From Cytophagaceae bacterium (GTDB taxonomy: Bacteria; Bacteroidota; Bacteroidia; Flavobacteriales; Flavobacteriaceae): a stretch of 64,000 nucleotides of DNA. The DNA is taken from positions 106,273 through 170,272 of the forward strand of contig PALD01000045.1 in assembly GCA_002710685.1 (NCBI GenBank), given 5' to 3'. The position numbers and the translations under genes were made by a program. A model generated the notes under the pieces. That model made no database searches. It saw nothing but the letters and a program-made list of their open reading frames with translations, and was not told the DNA's origin. This document shows positions 14,958 to 24,648 of this stretch, one piece after another; the first letter of the stretch is position 1, and every line of letters begins with the position of its first letter.

Positions 14958-17787
14958 GACATTTCTTAAAAAAACATTCAATTTAAGAGATGGTGAAATA
15001 ACCATCTCTTTTTACATGCAGCTGTATGTTTTTTTGATCATTACGGTACTCCTTATCGTAAAACCTACAGTAAATGCATTGTTCCTCAACAGGCTGGGTG
15101 CTGATAACCTGGCCTTTGGTTTTATATTCATAGCCGCCACGGCCATAATCTCATCTTATTTTTATAGTAGGGCCGTAAAGTTTTTTTCGCTTAAGCGAAT
15201 TATAATCAGCACCCTTATATTTTTCTCAACGTCATTTATCCTTCTGGGGGCACTCCTTCTCATGGGCTGGCTGGGCAGCTGGCTGCTCTATGTTTTTTAT
15301 GTGGTCGCAGGCATATTTGCGGTCCTTACCGCAAGCCAGTTCTGGCTTTTGGCAAACATGGTATTCAATGCCCGCGAAGCAAAACGTCTATTTGGGTTCA
15401 TAGGTGCCGGGGGTATTGCCGGGGGTATCTTTGGGGGGTATTTGACCAACATCCTGGCCCCCCTTATAGGCAATGCCTATCTACTGGTCGTTGCTGCATT
15501 CTTGATACTGTGCTGTATACCCATTCTGCTCAAGATTTATGCAGAAGGTAAGGTGAGCCGGTCACAACGCTTGAGCGGTTCAGAGGGCGTGCTTGATGAA
15601 CCTGCATTCAGGTTGTTGATCAAATCAAAGCACCTCACATTTCTTGCATTGATCATAGGCCTGGGGGTGATTGTTGCAAAACTTGTTGATTTCCAGTTTA
15701 GTGATTTTGCCAGCCGCGCCATCCCAGATTCAGATAACCTGGCATCCTTTTTTGGATTTTGGTTTTCGACCTTTAACCTCATCTCATTGTTTATTCAGCT
15801 TTTTCTCACCAACCGGGTGGTTGAAAAAATAGGTGTGAACAGTTCCCTGCTCATCTTGCCCCTGGGCATTGCGCTGGGTTCATTGCTCTTTCTTACCTAT
15901 CCAGAACTATGGGTACTCGTGATCATAAAAGGCATAGACGGCAGTTTAAAACAATCAGTCAACAAGGCGGCGACAGAACTGGCGATGGTGCCCGTGCCAC
16001 TCGCCATCAAGAACAGGACAAAATCTTTTATAGACGTGGTGGTAGATAGCGTGGCCACGGGTTTTGCAGGTTGCCTGCTCATTTTTGTGATCAAGGGGCT
16101 CAACCTCCCCAGTACCTATGTGACCGTCATAATCCTGTTGTTGATTTTTGTATGGCTGGTGGGTATCTTTAAGGTAAGAGACTCCTATTTTAAAAGCTTT
16201 CGCGAAAGCTTACAGGCCGCAATAGAAAATGCTGAGGGCGTACCCCTAAAGCGGAAAAAATCAAGTTTGCAGGTGGGCCGCATGATCTTGAACCACGGCA
16301 AACCGGAAGAAATCGTGAAATATGTGCATAACCTTACCTCAGTGCATGCAAAATCCCTGAGAAACGAGGTGCTTACCCTATTGAAACATCCTTCTAATGA
16401 AGTCAAGGTGGCAGCGATTTCACAACTGTACAAATATCCCAAGAGTGCAGCGCTAGATGAAGTACGCCGCCTGGTGCATGTCAAGGATGATGATGTGGTC
16501 TATGCCGCCATGAACTATCTTATTGTGCATACTGATTTGAGTGATGACCGCATTTTTGACTCTTACCTTAACCATAGCAGCGATTATATTGCACATGCCG
16601 CATTGCTGTGCCTTGCCAAAGAAGCGGCCCATGACCCCATCATGGCCTCACGATATAACCTGGAACTTAGGATAGAGCTTTGGCTCGCCGAGCTGGAACT
16701 GCCAGATAGTGAGCATAGGGTAGAGGAGATGGCCTTTTTGCTCAACACAATAGGCTTCGCTTCATTGCCGCAGTTTTATTCTTTTATCTCGGCAAACTTC
16801 AACAACAGGGACAATGAGATTGTGATGCATGCAATTGAAGCCGCAGGAATCACAAAAGACCCCATGTTCATAGATGCCCTTATAGATTTCCTCACGGTAA
16901 AAACTTACAGGGCACAGGCCATTGATGCCCTCAAATCTTATGGTGAATCCATAAGCAGTGAACTCCTGCAACGCGAGGCAGAAAAACAATTAAAGGGTAA
17001 CGTAAAGAAATATATACCGCGGGTAATAGAAAAATTCAAGACACAACCTTCGGTAAGGGTATTGATAAAGTTGCTTAACAGTAAGGATATCCAGATACGG
17101 CATGCAGCAGCAAAATCACTGAACAAGGTAAAAGGCAAAGCCCCTAAACTGAATTACTTCCCCAAGGCTATTTATAGGATAATATTACAATATTGCAATG
17201 AGTATAGGGAGGTTTTGCAGATGCGCGAGGTTATTCAGCATGATTTTGTGTCCAGTAAATATGACGGCCTGCCACAGGATGACCTCACCGAACTCAACCT
17301 GGCGCGAGAGGCCTTGCTGGATGTGTTGAACGAGCAATTATCACAGCGCCTTGAAACCATTTTCTTGTTGCTGGGCGTGTATTACAGCAGGAAGGACATG
17401 TCCATTGCCTATGGCGGTATCAACAGCCCTGTTCACGATACCAGGCAAAATGCAATTGAGTTTCTTGATAACATACTTTCGCCACAGCTAAGAAGTAGTC
17501 TGCTCTCCATAATAGAGACTGATATTGTTGAAGAACACCACCGTGCTGATAATGAACTGCTCAACCCGAGTAGTGTTTCTTTTAATGATGCATTATTGTA
17601 CCTATTGAGCGAGGGGGATGCCAGGATGCGACTACCGGTTATCTATCTCATACAGTACTTGGGGGACGAGGTGTTTTTAGCACCCTTGCGCAACCTTAAG
17701 GCTACAGCAAAAAACAAGGACGTAATCACTTTTACTGATCACGCCCTTAAAAAACTTAAGCCCTTATTGGTCAACCGGGTCACTTAA
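14950..17787 (+). CDS. nucleotide (ATP/ADP) transporter-like membrane protein with HEAT repeats
   Basis: A 945-residue protein with a GTG start overlapping the upstream hydrolase gene by 8 bp. Residues 1-430 form about 12 membrane helices, with PTVNALFLNRLGADNLAFGF early and FGFIGAGGIAGGIFGGYL in the middle. This resembles the ATP:ADP antiporter/NTT and related MFS proteins. Helical repeats follow from about 470 (LTLLKHPSNEVKVAAISQLY, IRHAAAKSLNKVKGK), consistent with HEAT repeats. A last C-terminal helical region reaches residue 945. Substrate is inferred from fold only. Its 3' end overlaps the convergent serine hydrolase gene by 24 bp. Internal palindromes lie at 15185 and 16194. Confidence 0.7.
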   Translation: MIRTFLKKTFNLRDGEITISFYMQLYVFLIITVLLIVKPTVNALFLNRLGADNLAFGFIFIAATAIISSYFYSRAVKFFSLKRIIISTLIFFSTSFILLGALLLMGWLGSWLLYVFYVVAGIFAVLTASQFWLLANMVFNAREAKRLFGFIGAGGIAGGIFGGYLTNILAPLIGNAYLLVVAAFLILCCIPILLKIYAEGKVSRSQRLSGSEGVLDEPAFRLLIKSKHLTFLALIIGLGVIVAKLVDFQFSDFASRAIPDSDNLASFFGFWFSTFNLISLFIQLFLTNRVVEKIGVNSSLLILPLGIALGSLLFLTYPELWVLVIIKGIDGSLKQSVNKAATELAMVPVPLAIKNRTKSFIDVVVDSVATGFAGCLLIFVIKGLNLPSTYVTVIILLLIFVWLVGIFKVRDSYFKSFRESLQAAIENAEGVPLKRKKSSLQVGRMILNHGKPEEIVKYVHNLTSVHAKSLRNEVLTLLKHPSNEVKVAAISQLYKYPKSAALDEVRRLVHVKDDDVVYAAMNYLIVHTDLSDDRIFDSYLNHSSDYIAHAALLCLAKEAAHDPIMASRYNLELRIELWLAELELPDSEHRVEEMAFLLNTIGFASLPQFYSFISANFNNRDNEIVMHAIEAAGITKDPMFIDALIDFLTVKTYRAQAIDALKSYGESISSELLQREAEKQLKGNVKKYIPRVIEKFKTQPSVRVLIKLLNSKDIQIRHAAAKSLNKVKGKAPKLNYFPKAIYRIILQYCNEYREVLQMREVIQHDFVSSKYDGLPQDDLTELNLAREALLDVLNEQLSQRLETIFLLLGVYYSRKDMSIAYGGINSPVHDTRQNAIEFLDNILSPQLRSSLLSIIETDIVEEHHRADNELLNPSSVSFNDALLYLLSEGDARMRLPVIYLIQYLGDEVFLAPLRNLKATAKNKDVITFTDHALKKLKPLLVNRVT
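15185..15200. repeat. near-perfect palindrome TTTCGC-TTAA-GCGAAT inside the transporter gene
   Basis: 14-bp perfect core with one mismatch at the outer pair. It encodes part of FFSLKRII in frame. Confidence 0.55.
16194..16211. repeat. 18-bp palindrome AAGCTTTCGCGAAAGCTT inside the transporter gene
   Basis: Perfect palindrome with a TTTCGCGAAA core and no spacer, encoding part of FKSFRESLQ. It is a spacer-less relative of the TTTCGC/GCGAAA elements. A decayed similar sequence occurs near 60413. Confidence 0.5.
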
Positions 17788-19029
17788 TGCCTTGTCAATA
17801 CGGCTGGCAAGGTACATGTGGTCAGATGCCGAGTTCTTTCTTAATACATTGGTCATAAGACAGACCATATATTTTGGGCCATCACCAGGATGCTCCACGA
17901 TAATGACACTGTTCATATAATTGAATACATTGCCGGCATAATCGCCACAGGCGCCTTTTGAGGGGTCACATTTATAAAAACTACCAGACTTAAAATAGAC
18001 CCTTGCAGAATCCAGCCTGCTACTATGAGCATAACGTATGCGGCGGTCTGTCATGTACATCAAGCGCTTCATCTCTAGGCTGCTGAGGGAATCTATGACC
18101 TTACCTTGCTCTAATGAAATAAGAAATTTCATCAACCCCTTGGGCGAACCTATGCTACCACCCTTACGGCCCACATAACGTTCTCCACCGTTAGTAAAAA
18201 AACCTCCCAGGCGCCATTCGTCCTCGGTGATCCCCAGTTTGCGCAGGGGCTCGTTCACGACTTCATTGGCAAGGTCGGTTACTTCTGACCTGTCAGTTTC
18301 TTCAAACCATTTCATGGCCTCCTCGTCAGTAAGGTCAAAATAATCATTACCAAAAACCTTCATGAGCAAGGCCTCCCTATATACAACGCTAGCTGCCCCA
18401 TTGTTACTTACAGAGACCATATGGTCCACCCATTCATACAATGAGAAAACATCATCAGTCCTGGTTTGCCTTTTTGTTAACCGGTCATTTTCTATATCAT
18501 AGATGGGGATGGTGTGATGGTCATAAACAGCAAAGGGCCCGCCCTTTACATTTTTATAGCGCAAGAGGTTTAAACGTGCCGGCCAGTCATCAGGACATAT
18601 ATTGCGCAACTGGTCAAAAAGCGCGATCAAGATGGCCAGTTTGCCCACACTCCCTGGTTGATAGCCACGGGTCTCGTTGCGCGACGCATATTTAAGGTCT
18701 AGTGAATCTGTCATATCCACCACTGTAAGTGAGTAACTCTGGTCCAGACCATAAAAAAGGCCAGATATCTTTTCTTGCAGCGCTGGGTCATCATGCATAT
18801 AGGTTACCGCACTATCCTTAAGGCCCGTAAGCCTTAACTTGATATCCTGGGTCTTGGCGTAGGCCCCGGGAGGTATCCTGTTGTACGGGATACTGTCTCG
18901 CACTATTTTTTCTAGGTAGGCCAGTCTGTCAATGCCCGTACGTTCATAACCATCAATGGGATAAAATGCAGTTGTGATGATGGCAACGGCAAGCAATAAA
19001 AATGGAATGGTATATAGTTTGTTCTTCAT
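17764..19029 (-). CDS. exported serine hydrolase (beta-lactamase-like), second copy type
   Basis: A 421-residue protein with an N-terminal signal or anchor (MKNKLYTIPFLLLAVAIITT). The catalytic landmarks are SxxK as GSVGKLAILIAL, SxN as VSVSNNGAASVV, and the KTG equivalent FKSGSFY. Unlike the hydrolase at 14013 it has a roughly 80-residue N-terminal extension and several Cys in the C-terminal part. It would act in the periplasm on peptidoglycan or another ester or amide. It follows the dikinase-like gene by 9 bp (one transcript likely) and overlaps the convergent transporter-like gene tail-to-tail by 24 bp. Confidence 0.75.
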   Translation of the reverse strand: MKNKLYTIPFLLLAVAIITTAFYPIDGYERTGIDRLAYLEKIVRDSIPYNRIPPGAYAKTQDIKLRLTGLKDSAVTYMHDDPALQEKISGLFYGLDQSYSLTVVDMTDSLDLKYASRNETRGYQPGSVGKLAILIALFDQLRNICPDDWPARLNLLRYKNVKGGPFAVYDHHTIPIYDIENDRLTKRQTRTDDVFSLYEWVDHMVSVSNNGAASVVYREALLMKVFGNDYFDLTDEEAMKWFEETDRSEVTDLANEVVNEPLRKLGITEDEWRLGGFFTNGGERYVGRKGGSIGSPKGLMKFLISLEQGKVIDSLSSLEMKRLMYMTDRRIRYAHSSRLDSARVYFKSGSFYKCDPSKGACGDYAGNVFNYMNSVIIVEHPGDGPKYMVCLMTNVLRKNSASDHMYLASRIDKALSDPVDQ

Positions 19030-19038
19030 GTTCAGGTT

Positions 19039-21945
19039 TTAAAGTGTGGTGGACAGTTCAATGAATTTTGTTTCATTTCGCTTAGGCGAAATGGACTCTA
19101 GATACTCAGAGCTAAGGGCGTTCTTGTTTTCAACAAAAGGACGTATCTGAAACAGGTACAGTTTATCATCTTTGAAACCCAGTTCAACATCGTAAGCTCC
19201 ATGATAATCCGAGCCGGTCTCCTTGGGGATTTTGGTCCTTATTTCCTGGGCAATCTTTCTCAGTTGCTCCACGTTCTGTTTATTGAGGATGGGGGCTTGA
19301 AAGGTAGTGCTATAGTTTTTTACACCTCCATTAGTGGGGAGCCTTATATAATCAGGTTCACGGGCAGGGGCAAGTAGTTTTGCCTCGGTGGGAGTGATCA
19401 ACCTGGTCTCTGCCGCTTGCCCATCCACGGCGCCACCCGCACCACGGCTAAAGGCCACGGTGAGGTCCTCATCAGTACCCTCATTGATACCCTTTGTTAT
19501 CATCACGCCGCTATAATCAACATCAACGCTGGGTATGACAAGTATGGAGGGAAAAACGTTCTCGGGATTGCTCAGGTACTTTTGACGCCATTTAAAGCTA
19601 CGCTCAGTATATGGCGATGCCCATACATCCTTGATTCCCTTAAGGATCATGTTACTGTCCACCACATTAAACAATGTTAGGTTAAGCCCCGCGCCGGTAA
19701 ATTCCTTAAGGTCCTCCATGTTTGTGTCACTGCGCAAGAAAACAGGGGTTTCTCCCATGGGTTTGCCAAAAACACTTTGAAACTCGCTCTTCAGGCTTTC
19801 TACAAAACCAGCCTTGAGCTGCATGTTCTTGATGGCCTCGCGCAATTTTGACAACCTGCCCAGTTGATATTCCTCCACCTTGGGTTCTTCACTGCCTCCT
19901 TGGCGCATGTTTTCAGCTGTAGTAAAAGTTTCTTTTAAAAATTCCCAATAGGTCTTGCCTTCTCCGGGCATGGGCAGATCCATATGTTCCCTGAATATCC
20001 CAAAGGGAATCACAAGCCCCTCGACAACCTCATCTGGAAACATCTTCTTGAGCTGGCCCAGGTTTGCGGCCTTGGGGCCTGCAAGTTTTCCGCTGGCAGA
20101 GGCATCAATATCCCTCATGTTGAGGATTTCTTTTTGATCAAGTCTTATCTGCTCAATGGGCACGGCAATTTTTTTACGGCTGCGCTCAGTCTCATCAAAG
20201 AGTTTCTTTTCTTGAGGGGTCATGTCATCAGCCTCCTTGATGATTACCGTTCCAGAGTTTGAAACGGCATAAAAAACCTTCTCGCCATTGTACTTTGCGA
20301 GTTTTGCCAGGTGTTCATCTGTCACGGCGGCATTGGGTATGCCCAGGTTTCGCGCAAGCAATTGAACATGCGAGACAAGGTTGCCCTCATCAACGGTGGC
20401 AATTCCTGCCACGGGTTTTAAATCACTGGGGGGTCTTTTAAATACATAGATTTTATTGCTGCTCACCTCGACAGCTTCAGGATTTCCCTCGACCACTACA
20501 AGCTCGCCCAGGGCATAACCGGGATTCAATCCCCTTATGGTACCTGCATCGTTTATGCCCAGCACGTCATTTTCCACATCATTTTCTTCTGTGGCAAAAT
20601 TAGCAAGTTCACTCACGGCCTTGCCTAGTGGCAATGAGATTGATGACCTCACCCGGTCATCAATAAAGCCGTCTGCTAAGGGCTCAAAAGCTTCATAGCG
20701 TTCTATGGTAGAATCGTATGTGGCCTTTGCCATGGATGCGCTCCACTGCACCACATTTCTTGCAGTGCCCAGCACCTGGTTGAGTTCTTTTACTGATATG
20801 TCAGCAAAATTCCTGGGGGTGAGGGTGGGAGCCACGGCATCCCACTCCCATACTTCAAGAAGGCCCGTGCCCGCGGCGGCATAACTTAGTTGATAAATCT
20901 TGTCAAGCAGGCCGCCCAGGTTCTCTGGTTCCCATTCCTGACTTTCCCTGAGGAGCATGTCTTCAAGTTTTATGGAAACGTCAAGAAGTTCAAGCCTGTC
21001 CAGTGGACTGGAGACTTGGTCCACTTGCATGCGTATGTTGCACAACATCTCGCTCAATTGAGGTATTACTTCTGCTGGGGAAGTGTCCTGGGGGGTATGT
21101 GTTGCAAAATCCAGTAGTTGGGTCTTTATTTCAGGATTGCTCTTTATTGATTTGACCTGGTTGGCAACCGCATTAAAATCAATGGGGGCATAGAATTCCT
21201 GCATGGATTCGATCAACTGGTCAAAATCTGCCTTGAGTTCTTGAGAGAGCTCACCGGCATGTTTTTTCTTAAAGTCTTGAACCAGTTTTATATCGCCCTG
21301 GTCTGGCTGGCCATGGATCTTGACACGCAGGTCCATAAACTCAGGAAAATCTTCAGCAAGTACCTTAGATTCACTGCGCACCTTCTGGGCGAGGTTGCCG
21401 TCGCCGGCATGTGGAATGTCGCGTAGCGATTGCCTGATGAGGTAATAGTGTTCTTTGAGGCGGGCATCACTGCTCAACAACCATTCATAGAACTCAATGC
21501 CCCAGGCCTGCTCATCCTCGCTCTGTATGGCGCCCCTGTAATATTGTGCTTTTTCAAGTACCCACCCATCATCAACATTGGCCAGGTACTTGCCCAGCTG
21601 GTACTGTTTTAACCTATCTTGATCATGGGCATCATCCCAAAAGAAGGATTTTTTTGCCGCGGCCAGGATTTCTCCAAAATATAACCGGTTCCTGGCGGCC
21701 AGCTCCTCTGTGACCTGCTTGTAACTGGCGTGCTGCACGCCTCCCACGGCATCTGGGCATGGGTCTTTGGGCTCGCGCATGGTGCCATCATCACAAAACC
21801 AGCGGATGCGCTGGTAAGGCCCGCGCGGGTCTTTCTTAAAATCTTCAATCTGCTTTTTTATCTGTGCGGTGGTGAATTCCTGCGCTGTAAGGGGTAAGTT
21901 GACCAGTATAGCTAAAAGTAGGGTAGTGAGTAGCTTTCTTTGCAT
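19039..21945 (-). CDS. exported PEP/pyruvate-binding (dikinase-like) protein
   Basis: A 968-residue protein with signal peptide MQRKLLTTLLLAILVNLPLTAQ. Residues 25-430 are helical and unassigned. A phosphohistidine domain follows, with SHVQLLARNLGIPNAAV at residues 525-541 and candidate catalytic His526. The PPDK_N/ATP-grasp region runs from about 617 to 940: GPKAANLGQLKKM, FLRSDTNMEDL, and the closing KLYLFQIRPF. PEP synthase and PPDK have the ATP-grasp first; here the order is reversed, as in alpha-glucan water dikinase. What it phosphorylates, and how a protein with an export signal gets ATP, are open questions. Confidence 0.75.
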   Translation of the reverse strand: MQRKLLTTLLLAILVNLPLTAQEFTTAQIKKQIEDFKKDPRGPYQRIRWFCDDGTMREPKDPCPDAVGGVQHASYKQVTEELAARNRLYFGEILAAAKKSFFWDDAHDQDRLKQYQLGKYLANVDDGWVLEKAQYYRGAIQSEDEQAWGIEFYEWLLSSDARLKEHYYLIRQSLRDIPHAGDGNLAQKVRSESKVLAEDFPEFMDLRVKIHGQPDQGDIKLVQDFKKKHAGELSQELKADFDQLIESMQEFYAPIDFNAVANQVKSIKSNPEIKTQLLDFATHTPQDTSPAEVIPQLSEMLCNIRMQVDQVSSPLDRLELLDVSIKLEDMLLRESQEWEPENLGGLLDKIYQLSYAAAGTGLLEVWEWDAVAPTLTPRNFADISVKELNQVLGTARNVVQWSASMAKATYDSTIERYEAFEPLADGFIDDRVRSSISLPLGKAVSELANFATEENDVENDVLGINDAGTIRGLNPGYALGELVVVEGNPEAVEVSSNKIYVFKRPPSDLKPVAGIATVDEGNLVSHVQLLARNLGIPNAAVTDEHLAKLAKYNGEKVFYAVSNSGTVIIKEADDMTPQEKKLFDETERSRKKIAVPIEQIRLDQKEILNMRDIDASASGKLAGPKAANLGQLKKMFPDEVVEGLVIPFGIFREHMDLPMPGEGKTYWEFLKETFTTAENMRQGGSEEPKVEEYQLGRLSKLREAIKNMQLKAGFVESLKSEFQSVFGKPMGETPVFLRSDTNMEDLKEFTGAGLNLTLFNVVDSNMILKGIKDVWASPYTERSFKWRQKYLSNPENVFPSILVIPSVDVDYSGVMITKGINEGTDEDLTVAFSRGAGGAVDGQAAETRLITPTEAKLLAPAREPDYIRLPTNGGVKNYSTTFQAPILNKQNVEQLRKIAQEIRTKIPKETGSDYHGAYDVELGFKDDKLYLFQIRPFVENKNALSSEYLESISPKRNETKFIELSTTL
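19076..19091. repeat. palindrome TTTCGC-TTAG-GCGAAA near the 3' end of the dikinase-like gene
   Basis: Perfect arms, extended to 8 bp each side (CATTTCGC/GCGAAATG). It encodes part of SISPKRNETK in frame, about 40 bp before the stop codon. Confidence 0.7.
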
Positions 21946-22076
21946 GTTAGATGGTTTGCAACAAATGTAAGTGCAAACAATGTTAAAGCATGCTAAAAAA
22001 ATTGTAGTGTTTCCTTAAAGAAACATTAGTTTGATCTTGTTTACGTGGCTTTCGCCGAAAGGCATATTAACACACC

Positions 22077-22721
22077 TTATTTTTGATTTTTGAACTCCAG
22101 CTTGCTCAGTTCTTTATAATTGAGGCGCAACCTCCTGAGGAGGATGCCGTACAGTAGCTTGTAAAAGCCCCAGAAAACCGCAAGGATAACAATGATGAAC
22201 CCGGCCATGATTGCAAGCACGACCCAAAAGTTTGCGGTCTCCTCGCCCGTGGGGTGCCTGAATGATTCAAAATCTGGGTGGTACATGAGGGTGGCCGCAA
22301 CAACCATGCACGTAATGACAAAAATAAAGACCAGGTTGAAGACCACATAGGCATTGACCGTGCGGCGCACGCGCAATATGTTCTTCATCAATGCGCGGGT
22401 ACTGTCCTGGGTGCTTATCAATTTATAGTTTCTAAAAAAGAAATATATGAAACCCAGGGTGACCGTGTATTGCACCACGGAGAGTACAATGTTGAGTTCA
22501 TAGATGTGGAGGTCCTTGAATTTTTGAAAATTGTCGTCATTTGAGGTGATGATGCCCAGCACCGTCCAGAATAAAAATTCCAGGATGGCGATGATCAAGA
22601 TCCACTTTGTGAGTGATGATGACCTGCTCTGTACCATGTTCTTGATGGCAGAGGTGTCAAGCCGGGGTAGGTTTACCTCCTGCTTTTTCCAGTCTTTTTT
22701 GAGTAGCTCAAGCTCTTTCAT
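22077..22721 (-). CDS. four-helix membrane protein paired with ECF sigma factor
   Basis: A 214-residue protein. The cytosolic N-terminus of about 40 residues (MKELELLKKDWKKQEVNLP) precedes helices at about 38-58 and 75-97, then a second pair at about 122-142 and 168-192. It ends in a basic tail. It starts 4 bp after the sigma factor stop codon, so the two are co-transcribed. Bacteroidota proteins of this layout are sometimes annotated with an unrelated carotene-cleaving name, which nothing here supports. By position it is a candidate membrane anti-sigma factor; no zinc-binding ZAS motif is visible, so this is inference. Confidence 0.65.
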   Translation of the reverse strand: MKELELLKKDWKKQEVNLPRLDTSAIKNMVQSRSSSLTKWILIIAILEFLFWTVLGIITSNDDNFQKFKDLHIYELNIVLSVVQYTVTLGFIYFFFRNYKLISTQDSTRALMKNILRVRRTVNAYVVFNLVFIFVITCMVVAATLMYHPDFESFRHPTGEETANFWVVLAIMAGFIIVILAVFWGFYKLLYGILLRRLRLNYKELSKLEFKNQK

Positions 22722-22725
22722 TGTA

Positions 22726-23220
22726 CTACACGTTTAATAGTTCTTTTAATTTCCCTTTCACCCTGTTCATCTTGACACGGGCGTTAACCTCACTAATCCC
22801 CAGCATTTCACTTATTTCGCTGTATGGCTTATCTTCTAGATAGAGGAAAACAAGGGCCTTGTCTATATCATTGAGCTGTTTTATTGCGCTGTACATTAGT
22901 TTAAGTTGCTCTTCAATAGTATCGTCATAATCTGTACTGGGTATCCTGTACATTACACTCTCATAGTCCTGGGTCTTTACTTTTTTCTTGGACTTCCGGT
23001 AGAGTGTGATTGCCGTGTTAAGGGCAACCCTATACATCCATGTACTAAATTTTGAATCTCCCCTAAACTTGGGGTATGCTTTCCATAATTGTATTGTGAC
23101 TTCCTGAAAAAGGTCATTGTGCGACTCTTGATCATGGGTATAAAGCCTACAGATCTTGTGCACGATATTTTGATTTTCTTCTAGGAGCTCAACAAATTTG
23201 TTTTCGAGCGACTGATTCAA
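22726..23220 (-). CDS. ECF-type RNA polymerase sigma factor
   Basis: A 164-residue protein. Region 2 contains LFQEVTIQLWKAYPKFRG and STWMYRVALNTAITLYRK, which bind core polymerase and the -10 region. Region 4 is LNDIDKALVFLYLEDKPYSE and ISEMLGISEVNARVKMNRVK, the helix-turn-helix for the -35 element. The two are joined by a short acidic linker. It is the first gene of a two-gene unit with a membrane protein and is divergent from NDH-2. It probably responds to an envelope signal relayed by the partner. Confidence 0.9.
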   Translation of the reverse strand: MNQSLENKFVELLEENQNIVHKICRLYTHDQESHNDLFQEVTIQLWKAYPKFRGDSKFSTWMYRVALNTAITLYRKSKKKVKTQDYESVMYRIPSTDYDDTIEEQLKLMYSAIKQLNDIDKALVFLYLEDKPYSEISEMLGISEVNARVKMNRVKGKLKELLNV

Positions 23221-23352
23221 AACTGATTGATGGTTTGGTTTTATTATATGTATGGTCAGGTTAACTTTTGTTACATAACCGTGATAAAATTATGATAAAG
23301 ATTTCTGGTACGGTACCGCATGCCGTAACTTTACTATAGCAAATAACCCACC

Positions 23353-24648
23353 ATGAATATTCCAAAAACCAGTCTCCCCCGCATCGTGATAATAGGCGGA
23401 GGTTTTGCAGGAATGAACCTCGCTAAAAAACTCATAGACCAACCGTACCAGACGGTCCTGATAGACAAGAGGAACTATCACACCTTTCAACCGTTGCTTT
23501 ACCAGGTATCCACTTCTGGCCTTGAGGCAGACTCCATAGCATACCCGTTGCGCAAGATCATAAAACGGGGCAAGACCATGCACTTTAGGATGGCTGAAGT
23601 ACAACGTATAGATACCCATGCAAGACAGGTTATCATGGATATAGGTGTCCTTGAATATGATTATCTCGTCCTGGCAACAGGTACCAAGACCAATTTCTTT
23701 GGCAATGACAGCATTGAGGAAAATGCAGTATGGATGAAGAGCCTGCCGCAGGCACTCAACATACGTAGCTTGATGTTTGAAAACCTGGAAAAGGCAAACC
23801 GGGAAGAGGACGAGCTTGAAAGAAAAAAGCTTTTGCGCTTTGTTATTGCCGGTGCGGGCCCCACAGGTGTTGAATTATGCGGCGCGCTTGCTGAATTAAG
23901 GGCTCACGTGCTACAAAAGGATTATCCTGACATGGATACTGATGAAATCGAGATTCACCTACTTGAGGGGCTTGACAAGGTCTTGCCGCCCTTTAGCGAA
24001 AAATCTCAAAAAAAGGCAAAGAAATTCCTTGAGCGCATGGGGGTCAAGATACACCTCAATACTATGGTACAAGGCTATGAAAATGGTGTGGTAACCACTA
24101 AGGATGGACCTGATTATGAAACCGCGACATTTATATGGTCAGCCGGGGTCACGGGAGCCAAGGTGGAGGGTTTTGACGGTAATGCCCTGGTAGAAAAGCT
24201 CAATAGGTACCGGGTGGATAAGTTTAACAGGATCTATGGTTTCAAAGATGTTTTTGCCATAGGTGATATCGCCTATATGGAGACCGAAAAATTCCCAAAA
24301 GGACATCCACAGGTCGCACAGCCGGCCATACAACAGGGTAAACAACTTGCCAAGAACTTTAAGCTACTGGCCAGGGATAAAGCCATGCAGCCTTTTGAAT
24401 ATTTTGATAAGGGCAACATGGCCACTGTGGGCCGCAACAAGGCCGTGGTAGATATGAAGAGGTTGCACTTTGGTGGATTTTTTGCCTGGTTTATCTGGAT
24501 GTTCATACACCTGTGGTTCCTGGTGGGTTTCAGGAACAGGGTCGTGACGTTTTTTAACTGGACCTATAGTTACATGAACTATGACAAGGCCGCAAGATTG
24601 ATCGTGAGGCCGTTTAAGAAAAACAAGATTATCGCTCAGGAAGATTGA
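23353..24648 (+). CDS. type II NADH dehydrogenase (NDH-2)
   Basis: A 431-residue flavoprotein. The FAD-binding Rossmann motif is VIIGGGFAGMNLAKKL near residue 13, the NDH-2 loop is NYHTFQPLLYQVSTSGL, and the NADH-binding motif is VIAGAGPTGVELCGALAEL near residue 167. FAIGDIAYME is the second FAD contact, and QPAIQQGKQLAKN follows. The C-terminal part is hydrophobic and aromatic (WFIWMFIHLWFLVGF) and anchors the enzyme to the inner membrane. It transfers electrons from NADH to menaquinone without proton pumping. Its 3' end overlaps the convergent cyclase gene by 13 bp. Confidence 0.92.
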   Translation: MNIPKTSLPRIVIIGGGFAGMNLAKKLIDQPYQTVLIDKRNYHTFQPLLYQVSTSGLEADSIAYPLRKIIKRGKTMHFRMAEVQRIDTHARQVIMDIGVLEYDYLVLATGTKTNFFGNDSIEENAVWMKSLPQALNIRSLMFENLEKANREEDELERKKLLRFVIAGAGPTGVELCGALAELRAHVLQKDYPDMDTDEIEIHLLEGLDKVLPPFSEKSQKKAKKFLERMGVKIHLNTMVQGYENGVVTTKDGPDYETATFIWSAGVTGAKVEGFDGNALVEKLNRYRVDKFNRIYGFKDVFAIGDIAYMETEKFPKGHPQVAQPAIQQGKQLAKNFKLLARDKAMQPFEYFDKGNMATVGRNKAVVDMKRLHFGGFFAWFIWMFIHLWFLVGFRNRVVTFFNWTYSYMNYDKAARLIVRPFKKNKIIAQED

